Source of the DNA: Ostrinia nubilalis
Lineage: Eukaryota; Arthropoda; Insecta; Lepidoptera; Crambidae
Reading direction: 5' to 3'
Assembly: GCF_963855985.1 (NCBI RefSeq)
Contig: NC_087112.1
Span: 994,501 to 1,058,500 of the forward strand
DNA: 64,000 nt
Below, piece by piece: positions 12,401 through 24,400 of the stretch. The notes under the pieces were generated by a model, which ran no database searches, was not told where the DNA came from, and worked only from the letters and a program-made list of their open reading frames with translations. Position numbers and translations under genes: made by a program. Positions within the stretch are counted from its first letter, which is position 1; each line of letters begins with the position of its first letter.

Positions 12401-15400
12401 TCCACCTTCGGCCTGATCGTCACTTACCATCAGGTGAGATACAGGCCAAGAGCTTCCTCATTGAGGATAAAAAAAATCCATTTATTACCTCGTAGCCCTA
12501 AGCACTCTTCAATCAATTGCTAGGGGTCCCCTTCTAGCTTTCTTATTGTCCTGGTGTTCTTGGACCTGGATCACTAGCGTCTAATTCCTGCCCTATTACA
12601 GATGACTTATCGTATTTTATACTCACCGCTAGCAGCCACCTGGCAAGCGTTCTTCAGCCGCTCCAACTCTTTCTCAAGCTGTTGGCGGTCTCCTTCCAGC
12701 TTCTTCCTCAGACCATTGACTACTGGTAGTGATGGTCTTGGGTTATGACACCAGCGTCCACGCCGGTCATATTACAGGAATCCAATATTATGGGTACTTA
12801 CCGCTTCAAATCCTTTGGCAAGATCTGTAGTTCCCTCTCCAGTTATAGCCGGTCTCATTCCAACTTTTCCCAGCATCTGATGACGTCAGTCCTGGATTTT
12901 AAGCATCATATTCACGATGAGTAACATTAGCCTCACCCTATTCAATACAGGCAGGCGTTTCTTAACAGCTCCAATTCCTTGCCCAGCTTGCCTGTTCTTT
13001 CCTTATTTTTCCCTAGCTTTTGGTAGCAATAGTCTTGGATTACAGTAGTCTATTCTTATTTTATAGGTACTCACCACTTGCAGCCACTTGGCAAGCGTTC
13101 CTCAACCGCTTTAACTTTTTCTCCAGCTGTTGGCGGTTCCCTTCCAGCAACCTTCCCAGATCCTATAGTATCATCGATACTGAGTTTCTAGCGTCTAAGT
13201 CCTGGCGTATTCTATAGATACTCACCACTTGAAACCACTTGGCAAGCGTTCCTCAACCGCTCTAACTTTTTCTCCAGCTGTTGGCGGTTCCCTTCCAGCA
13301 ACCTTCCCAGATCCTATAGTATCATCGATACTGAGTTTCTAGCGTCTAAGTCCTGGCGTATTCTATAGATACTCACCACTTGAAACCACTTGGCAAGCGT
13401 TCCTCAACCGCTCTAACTCTTTCTCCAGCTGTTGGCGGTCTCCTTCCAGCTTCTTCCTCAGGTCGTGATGATGCGGGTCCTGCAGCAGTGGTGTCCAGGT
13501 GGAGGCCAGCTGCTGGGCGGCTGATGAGAGGCTGTTGGCTGAAGACAGCAGGCCGGCCTGGCAGCGAGGGTCTTCTATGCATGGTGCGGTCAGCTAGAGA
13601 ACAACAGGACAATATTACATGTCAAGTATTAAAAATAACGGTTAAGCACCCTTCTTCTTCTTGTCGCGTTGACAACAAACCTACACAGCGTCAGCCCAAA
13701 ACTCCGCCACAAGAGTGGCGTTGTCAGTAAGCACCCTTTTTACTCATGTTTATGAATAAATATATTTGATTTGATTTGAAGCATTAAAGATGGACGCGCA
13801 TCTGTCTGCATTGAGGCTATGAGGAAATGCGATGACGGCGGCGAGTGCGGCGCAGCCAGGTGCCGACCTTTAGAATAAAGATCAAGGGTGATTTTGTGGC
13901 ATCAAACGTCACAGGCGCGGATCCAGCCCTCAAAAAAGGTTGTGGGCACAGCCACCAAAAATTAGCAAAGTGAGAGTTGGATCACTACATGCCCGGACAT
14001 ACATACATGCCTATCGATCTTATCAATAGATCATAATTAAAACAAGTAAATTAGGGTTGTGGGCATGCCCACAGTGCCCACAACGGTGGATCCGCGCCTG
14101 ACGTCATACGTGGTTCAGACTTGTATGCTTTGGCACGTCATATGTGAATGTCACCCCTCCCGTGCCGCTCCCATACCTCAAGCACTGACTCAGTTATGAG
14201 CCAGACCTGTAGATTGCTAGTTCCAAAACATTGTCAACAATTCAGTACAGTCAGTGCGAAATAGTTCGAGACACCCAAAGTAGCCAATAACTTCGCAACA
14301 CGTCTTTGTTACAAACTGAATAAAGTTGTGTTGTCAACTTTTTGGCCACTTTGAGTGTCACGAACTACTTCAAGCTGACTGTACTTAAATTTTCCGACAC
14401 TAAAAAGTACTTGCTCGAAAGCCTGTTTCATCCAATTCAGCTCCAATAATGTAAACATAAATTAAATGACTTCTTCCTAAAGTACAATAACTAACCTGAG
14501 CAGAATTGGCGGCGATAGCGGTAGTTAGTGGGTAGACTGTTTTTTTTAACTGACATTTTCATAAAACATTAAACCTAACTGAACCACTAACCTGAGCAGA
14601 GGTAAGCAGAGTGTTGGCGGCGTCAGCGACCTTAGTTCCCGCGCGGTCCAGCTCGGCGCCTGATTCGCCGCCGACGTCGGACGCCAGCTGTTGCACTTTA
14701 GCCAACATGGCCGACGCCTGCACAAACGCTGCTGACGACGCGCCCATGATCTAGAAATATAAGCTTAATTAATCTAAATATATGTAACTCAAGGGTGACT
14801 GACTGACTGACATAGTGATCTATCAACGCACAGCCCAAACCACTGGACGGATCGGGCTGAAATTTGGCATGCAGGTAGATGTTATGACGTAGACATCCGC
14901 TAAGATAGGATTTTACGAAACTCCACCCCTAAGGGACTAAAACGGGATCCACTCGTACGAAGTCGCGGGCGGCCGCTATTCAAGAATAAAGCTCATACTT
15001 ATCAACTTGAAAAGGGATCAAAATCGTATCGCCTTTCGTGCGCTGTCAATCGCGAGGCGAGGCGTTTTATTTTATTTTATTCAATAAGTACACATACAGG
15101 TTACAGTCATTTACATATCAAAATACATAAACAAATTGAACAGTGTCTAGACTCCAACCTACAAGTAGCGTACATTTAAGTTACGATGACACATACAAAA
15201 TGCTCAAAAGACACGTTTACGTTACGGTGCGGATAAGTGTGTGTTGCAATATGGAGTTTCATACAAAGAATACTGACCGCCTCGAGTTGATACGTTTACG
15301 ATCCCTTTCCGGGTTGATAAATGTGCGACGTCTTTAGGCACAAAATAAAGTACAGTAAGTATAGTTTACCTCATTGTCCTTATTCTGGTTTGCTCGAGGA

Positions 15401-18400
15401 TTGAACACGTAGAAGAGCTTGCCTGATGTCTTCGCGAACTTGGAGGCCGAGTTGTTGAGGGCCTACAAAAGATAAAAACTTTCTCGCCTTAAAATATAAG
15501 AATGAATATTTTTTCAAATTGATTTTATGAAATCAGTGCCAAAAAACCTAAAAATATATTTAAATAGAAACTGCAACTTTCTATACTTATAGCCTGGTCC
15601 GTGAGCACGTAGAATGTTGTCCAATGACCCCAAGCTACCCATCCTTATCGCTCGCGCGTAATTATATTGCTGTCGCGACTGTGCGACGGACGCCCGCAGT
15701 GAGTGTGCGAGCGCAACACAAAATTCTACGTGCTCACGGACCAGGCTTTAGTTATAAATACAAAACTTGGAAATTTTGCAAAACTGGTCTTTATGTGGAA
15801 ATCTTTCGGGGTTGCCTTTGCAGCAACGAACGGTTTTTGGTTGAGACGACAAAATTATACAACTTTTATAAATTTAATTGTATTTTTTGTAGTGTGCAAC
15901 AAAAAGTATCTATCTATCCTATTTCAGTACCAATTCTATTATGCGTTTGTATGTGGTATGCAATCTGTATCTATAAAAGCAAAAGGTCACTGATTGACTG
16001 ACTCACTTATCACGAAATCTCAGAAACTACGAGTGCTAGGAGTCTCAATTTTTGCATGGGGGTTCCTTTTAGAACGTAGTTGCTCACTAAGACGGGAATT
16101 CGCAAAATTTAACCTCTAAGGGGATAGAACGGGGTCCAAGGGGATAGTAAAGAATATTTATCTTGTCTTACCTCCGTGCCTCCATGCTCGCTGGCCTCGC
16201 AGACGGCGCGGCTGGCGTCACAAAGTGCCTTCAGCTCGCGCATCATGTCCTCGCGACTCTTCTCGTCCATCGTCGCGCTTAGAGCTTTGCCATCTGCAAT
16301 AATAAACACGTTGTATAGACTGCACATCAAGCTTAACAGTGCGGCATCTTATGTAGTTGAATTTAGGTGCTATTTTGCAACAAAACTGTACAATATTATG
16401 TGATTCCAACGGTGACGTTAGATTCTCAAATGCTGCTAACTTTATGGTGGAATGGAATGATTGACAACCACAAAATCAGCAACCGAGCATTAACCTGAGT
16501 TGCACCATCTGTCTGTCAAACTCCATACAAAAACATCAGTTAAAGTTAAGGTAGTGCAACTAAAACAAGCACATACCTACTCATCATCATCATTTCAGCC
16601 ATAGGACGTCCACTGCTGAATTTAGGCCTCCCCCAATGCTTTTCATGTTGATCGATTGGTAGTGGCCTGCGTTTTCCTGTTACCTTTATGATATCATCGG
16701 TCCACCTTGTGGGTGGACGTCCCACGATGCATTTTCCATTCCAGAACCTTGCTGCTCCATCGGCCGTCATACCTACTCATGATCCATTGTATAGTCAGGA
16801 TTTTACTCTTGAAATGTTCAAACAGGAATGGACTTACCTTTTACAATGTCGGGCATTAGTTCAGTGATCGTAGTGACAGCCAGATCAGCCGTTGTGTAGT
16901 CTGGTTTTTCTCGATCTAAAATATAAATTGTTTTAAGCACTCCTTGAAATCATTTTGATAATCAAAATCAAAAATACCTTCAATAGAAAAAGTATATAAA
17001 ACAGTAGTTATAAACATCTTTTTTTATGGGACAGGAGGCAAACGAGCAAACGGATCACCTGATGGTAATTGATTACCGTCGCCCATAGACACCCGCAGTC
17101 CCAGGGGCGTTACAGGTGCGTTGCTCTTTATTACGAAACAGTTGGTACTTATGTATAGTGCTTTGCTTAAAAGTATACCTTTTGATTTTTATTGACACAA
17201 TATACTGGATTTTATACCATACGGCAAAGGTGTTATGGATCAAATTCATGAATCTTACCTGAAGTAGCGGCCACAAGGGCGGCCAACGCGGCGTTCAGTT
17301 GGGCCACCCTTTGCGCCAGTTTCCTTTGCAGCTCGCTCGCTGAAGCCTTGTCCAATGGGGCTTCGGATAGAGCCTACAATAAAAGTTCAATCAATACTTA
17401 AAAACAAATTGTACCGTTTCGATTTTGTTTTATTATGTTTTTGTTTCGGAGTTTTATTCCAGGAACATAGAGCGACGAGTTGAGCTCAAAATATGAGAAA
17501 TTACAACAAAAAATACTATCTAGGGCAGTGGTTCTTAACCAGTGGTCCGCGGATCACTGGTGGTCCCTGGAGGCATTCCAAGTGGTCCACGAAGTGCACT
17601 TGCACGCCTTGGTCAAAACCACTTTTAACTGATTTTTGCAGTCAAACTGGTTTACTTTTAATCGATTATGATTATGAGGTGGTCCCTGACAAGACAGAAA
17701 TTTGGTAAAATGGTCCCTCATGACTTAAGAACCACTGATCTAGGGAAAAAAGGTCTTACTGCTTTAAAATAAAAAATAATTATTTATTTAGCTATTCTCG
17801 TTATAAAAAATCACAACCCTATTCGATTGTGAGAGAGCGAGAGGAGCAGACGTGCAATAAATAATTGGTGTCGTAAAATTATAGCCTGACCAGGAACATA
17901 AAATTAAAAACCCTCGCCATGTTGCGGAAAACTAATGGTACTAATTTCTTTTAATGGCAACAGTATAGATGAACTACACTGAAATGTCCCACCGACGACA
18001 TTGACAGCAGGGCGCCACCATCTTCGTGCAACTATATGGTTTCCACCGTGGCAAAAGTCGGAACTAGCGATCCGCTATTGACGGTGGCCCCCCTGTCAGT
18101 GTCAAATAAAGGACAGTTCAGTGTAGTTCATCTATAACTGAAAACTTCATTATAATGTCACCTTGCATGTCAGTCTATTGCTGTCATAGTGTAAACAAAC
18201 TTTATTTTAAATGTGCGCAATTGATTTTGTGAATTAAATTGCTAAAATCTTTTTATAGTCGTGAAAGAAAAGTGGTTCACAATGTGTTAAAGTATTTGTC
18301 GAAGAGAAATACTAAAGGTTCGGACAATATTTTCATTGAATAATGTTTCCGACAAAGGTTGTCAAATTGACTGACATGTTTATCGTATAGTACCAGGCCT

Positions 18401-21400
18401 GTTCATCTCCGCGTGTTTACATCGAAAACAAAACACGCACGATGGCCCACCTACAGGATACTATTCGACAAGGCCTCACATACGAGCGAACATTGACTCA
18501 CGCACGCGTAATCTTGTGTATGATGGGAGAAAATAAAGAAAATGGTGTACTAAATACTGTGCAGTACTTAACTGCCTAAATAATAATAAAAACACAGAAT
18601 GTACTTTTTTAACTTGCCTCAAGACACTGAGAGGTAAATAAGTAGTTAATATTATTCATGATAATTCTTGCTAAATCATGTATTTCCTCCGCCATTTTCC
18701 GCAGTTTGGCACCTCACGTCACATCATTTTACCGAAGTCAGCCCTATAGCTTCGCTGCAGTGCCGATCACTGACGTTTGTCAACAAAATGGTGCTTGACT
18801 CTTTAGACAGGCTAAATTACACCATATTGTTAATGATATATATTTTTAAATACCTTCGCGAAGTAAAACTTCTATACGTAGTACTTATTATTATTCTGTG
18901 ATAGTACAGTCAACTATGAAAATTAGCTGTGGTTTGTTTCAACTACCTATTTTAAAGTTTTTTGTCACTTTTTAAGTGTTGAATTTTATGGAATTGGGAA
19001 AGAAGTACCGAGTTTGAAGCGTTCTTAGCAGACATTGCAGTTGAATATTCAAGTTCTGAATTTTATTATTGATGAATAATAAAATAAATCCTACTAGCTC
19101 GATTGATGGTTTCATTTAATTTATTTAAACCAGGTTACCTATAATAATATTTTTTCGTTAATTTATGAAAATATCAAATTAGCCCGTAATCCTGAATCCT
19201 GATACATAAAGTTAGCCTATTAATTTAACACAGGTACGACTGTACTCAGTGTTGCACTATCAAATGCAATTGACGCGCCTCTATGCCAGGGTTTTTATGT
19301 TCCTGGTCAGGCTATAACAACATTATTTTGTTAGAGTAGGCGCACACCGTTGATTTTTAGTTGGCCGATAGTTGTGCCCGATTTTAAATTGTATGAAGAA
19401 TCGGCCAAATCAAATCGGCGTAGTGAGCGCACTCCCATACATGCCCATACTGATCAACTGCCCGACTCAACTATCGGCCGACGAAAAATCAACGGTGTGC
19501 GCCTACTCTTACACTTTACTGTAGAAATGTATGTGTATATTAAAAGTTAATTGAATATATTATTCTAAACGCTTGTCTTTTTTATTCTAAGCCGCTTCTT
19601 TACTTCAAATGGCGCAGGTAAACAAGTAAAAGTCAAATATTACTACCTTCTTGAGTTCATCCTCAGCCTCGGCCAGCCGGTTCTTAGCATCAGCAACAGT
19701 GGTGATGAACTGCAGCCGCTGGCCCTTCCTTATCGGGTCATCATCGGAGTCATCGCTGGCAGCTCCTACAAAAACAAAGATTAGTAAATAAAGGACTTTT
19801 TCTTCGTAGAACAAAAAGATACCACAACAACTTCATATCCACTTCATTCCATTAAAAGGTAGTCACTTGGCGCGCGTACATTTATATGAGACTAGCGGCC
19901 GCCCGCGACTTCGTACGACTTAGGGGTGGAGTTTAAAGAGAAGAGAGACGTAAAATCCTTTCTTAGCGGATGCCTACGTCATAACATCTACCTGCATGCC
20001 AAATTTCAGCCCGATACGTCCAGTGGTTTGGGCTGTGCGTTGATAGATCACTATGTCAGTCAGTCAGTCAGTCACTTTTGAGTTACATAGAAGATAGAGA
20101 AAGGTCAATGCGGAGAGTACGCTGCAGTCAAGCACAACTACCACAAGTAAGAGGAAAGCCACGCGCTTGTTTCGTCTCAAATAAAGTCTAGCGTTTTGGC
20201 CAAGTCGAAGGTCTTATCCTTCAAGTCGTCTCCTACCTGCTTCTTCGAAGGGTCTTCTACCAGCGGCTTCCATGCCACCATAAGGTGCTGCCTTATGATC
20301 GACGCTCCATCTTACCAGAACCTACCGTTCAAGTTAGCGAAGGCATTCTTCAGTCTATCTAATGCTTTAGCCAAGTCAAGGGTCTTGTCCTTGAGATCGT
20401 CTCCGATCTGCTTCCTCGAAGGGTCTTCCACCAGCGGCTTCCAGGCGGATGCTAGGTGCTGCGCGGCTGATGACAGCGTCTCAGCTGCCGCTGTCAGCGC
20501 GCTTTGACAGTGCGGCTCGTGGATTGATGGTGACGTCACCTGAGAGACAATATTTTATGTAGAAAACAAATATTACAAATATAGAAAATCCCACGGTATT
20601 TGACTACATACCGTCGTCTTTGACCTAAATTCCGACTTGAAAACTAAGTTTATGTTAGGGGAGAATTGTCATTAGACCCGCAACAAAATTACATAATCTA
20701 AAGAGAATAAGACGGAAATCGGTTACTTGTAGGGTAGGACTTAGTTTTTAAAAGCTTACTGCAACAATGTAAAGTAGGCTGGCCTCCCACTCGGTGGACC
20801 AAAGATCTGGTGCAGGTCGGAAGATGGGAAAGACCTGGATTTCCAGGACCGAAAGAACCGTAGCACAAGCCGATGATGGCTTCTTACCGTAGCACAAGCC
20901 AGAAGATCCTTAGCCGCATCAGCACAACGAGTGCCAGCCTCGTCCACATCAGCCACGGCTGGCTCCTTAGCCAAATCTATGAGCTCGCTTTACTGGCACA
21001 AGCTAGCATCAGCGCCACAAAGTATTACTGCTCAACGTCCTTATCTAAGTTCACGAAGACGCCTTACCGTAGCACAAGCCAGAAGATCCTTGGCCGCATC
21101 AGCGCAGCAAGCACCAGCATCGTCTACGCCACTGCAAGCTCAGTATGTGGCATGTGCAAACGCCGCTAATTCCCGTGCGCTTGCGTCTTGCCCACGTCTT
21201 TGGCTAAACCTAGATGACCTTACCGTGGCACAAGCCAGCAGATCCTTAGCCGCATCAGCGCAGCGAGTGCCAGCCTCATCCACGCCAGCCGCGGCCGGCT
21301 CGCTAGAAACCATCGCTGCTAGATCCCGCGCGCCTGCCACCAGGAACGACGTCTTGCGGCCGATATCCTTGGCCAAGTCCACGAGCTCGCTTTACTAGCT

Positions 21401-24400
21401 CAAGCTAGCATCAGCGCAACTAGGACCTATAAGCCCCCGTCCTTCTCTAAGTCTACAAGATTGCCTTACCGTAGCACAAGTCAACAGATTCTTGGCCGCA
21501 TCAGCGCAGCAAGCACCAGGGTCGTCTGTACACCAGCCGCCGCAAGCTCAGTATGTGGCATGTGCCAACGTCGCTAATTCCCGTGCGCTTGCGTCTTGCC
21601 CACGTCTTTGGCTAAGCCTAGGTCGCCTTACCGTAGCACCAGCCAGCTGCTGTAGGCTCGCTAGCCGCCAGCATTTTGAGATCCCGACGACCCTAAGGAC
21701 GTAGCTAAGTAAGTCCACAAAGCTGCCTTACCGTAGCACAAGCCAGCAGATCCTTGGCCGCATCAGCGCAGCAAGCACCAGCATCGTCTACGCCGCTGCA
21801 AGCTCAGTATGTGGCATGTGCCAACGCCGCTAATTCCCGTGCGCTTGCGTCTTGCCCACGACTTTGGCTGAGCCTAGGTCGCCTTACTGTAGCACCAGCC
21901 AGCCGCTGTAGGATCCCGACGTCCCTAAGGACGTAGCTAAGTAAGTCCCAAAGCTGCCTTACCGTAGCACAAGCCAGCAGATCCTTGGCCGCATCAGCAC
22001 AGCGAGTGCCAGCCTCGTCCACACCAGCAGCGGCAGGCTTTCTAGCCACTAGTATCTTTAGATCTCGACGTCCTTAGCTAAGTCCACAAGATCACCTTAC
22101 CGTAGCACAAGCCAGCAAATCCTTGGTCGCATCACCGCATCGAGTACCAGAGTCGTCCACAGTTCCACACCGGCCGCGGCTCGCTCCTTGCCCAAATCTA
22201 TGAGCTCACTTTACTGGCACAACGAAGTATTACTGCTCAACATCCTTATCTAAGTCCACAAAGCTGCCTTACCGTAGCACAAGCCAGCAGATCCTTGGCC
22301 GCATCAGCGCATCGAGTGCCAGCCTCGTCCACGCCAGCCGCGGCCGGCTCGCTAGAAACCATCGCTGCTAGATCCCGCGCGCCTGCCACCAGGAACGATG
22401 TCTTGCGGCCGATATCTTTGGCCAAGTCCACGAGCTCGCTTGTCCTTTGTGGCGATTTGCGTCTGAAGGTGAACATCAGCTTCTCTGATACGCGGCCGTA
22501 TTCGTACGCTGCTTCTTGGATTTTCTAGAACAAACCGAATTCTTCATAAGATGTCACGTTTAGACCTGTTTCCTCTATTCGAATTCTTCATGTTAGCAAT
22601 ATGGTTCTTTTAGTAAGAGTGTTAAGAATTTGGTGATGGACCAAACCTATGAAAGATTGATAAATTAGTTTCAGTTCACTCGTCGCCAAATACGGAAACA
22701 CCACGTTGGGCGCCAAAATGCTTACATGTGAATTAAGTACAGAAAACATCTTTAAAAAATACTAAAAATAAACAGCACATGAAATGTTTCTTTTTTAATC
22801 TTAAAATAATCAAAACTCTTTTATTTTACCAATATTAAAACCCCACGTTGGGCGCCACTTTTTCTTTAGTGACAATTCTGCAATTTGTAAATAACAATAA
22901 TGCCAAAACCTCACCTCGTGGTCGTCAGGGTCCGTGATGAGGCAAACCCTCTTGGCAGCATCGCACAGCGCTTTGATCTCGTCCAACAAGTCTTGCCTTG
23001 AATTGCCATCTTTCACTCCACTCAGCATCATGGCGTCTAAATATATAATAACGAATAATATTGAATAACCAAATTATATGCAGGTCTAGCGCTTAAGTCA
23101 GTAGGCACCTGAAGTATGGAAGTGGAACGTGAGGAGTGACATTGACATATGGCGTGAGAGAGCATGCTAATCTGGAAAAACCTGCAAGTTTCGCTAACGT
23201 TTGACGTGTCAGAAACACCTTGTGCCGCTCCCATACCTCAGGGGTACTGGCTCAGTTAACCTATGAACTAAATGCATTAATAGCAACAAAACATAAGGAA
23301 TGTAACTGCACCTTTGGTCAACTCCGGCAACAGTTCGTTGATGGTGTTCATGGAAGTGACTGCTGCTGAATAATCTACGTTTTTCGGATCTAGAAAACAC
23401 AAGGCAAATCAAAACAAATACATTCATAAAATTGTAATAAGTAATCATATTATATTTACTCCCGCTGCCTGTGCATTTAGAACTATAAAACTACGCAACG
23501 GATTTTAATGCGATTTTCATTGATAGTTTAGTTACAAGAGGAAAGTTTATACAAATACATTGCTATACAGGGTGGAAACGATAAGTGATCTCACTGGATT
23601 ATTTCTAAACTACACAAGATATCGAAAAACGGGTTACTGATCCTGAAAGTGCTTCACGAGCTCTTTCTAACGGTATCAGTAATAGGTTACAGAATTAACT
23701 GGATCTATCCGAAAATTCAATGTTTTCAGCCTCCATACTAAATGTATGCCAGCCACACATTATTAAAAGTGTAAATTTTTTTTATTAAATAATTAACACT
23801 TTAAATGAACTCGTAAATTGCATTCTTATTTAAAATTATTCATGGAAATCATTGATTCTAGGCTTTACTTGGTATAATATTATCAAGACATGAGTGCCAT
23901 GACTGTGGCAGTACTAAATGTATGGAAGTTGGAAACATTTAATTTTCGGATAGATCCAGTTTATTTTGTAACTTATTATTGGTACCGTTGGATAGAGCTC
24001 ATGAAGCACTTTCAGGATCAGTAACCAGTTTTTGGATATCTTGTATAGTTTTTAATATTAAGTGGTTTTACTAAATGTATGGAAGCTGGAAACATTGAAT
24101 TTTCGGATAGATCCAGTTTATTTTGTAACCTATTATTGGTATCGTTGGATAGAAGCACTTTCAGGATCAGTAAACAGTTTCGATATCTTGTATAGTTTAG
24201 AAATAATCGAGTGAGATCACTTATCGTTTCCACCCTGTATAGCATATAGCGTGCGAAGCGGGGGCCAAATTACTTGCTGGAACTCAAATCTCATTAATTT
24301 AAATAGTTTTGTATTACAAAACCTTTCATAATTCCGGCTTTAATACAAGGATTTAAAGTTTAAAATTAAGACGATCAATATACTTCTACAACTGTTAAGG

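Noticed and set aside
13373..13730. Long frames on both strands over the unit-3 g exon
   Set aside because: Shadow frames of the true g exon; the homologous frame is the one continuous with LTAPCIEDPRCQ.
21140..21382. Possible functional alternative exon in the decayed array
   Set aside because: Coding homology is good, but TAG TAA stand just upstream in frame and no acceptor gives phase 0. Kept as pseudo-exon unless RNA says otherwise.
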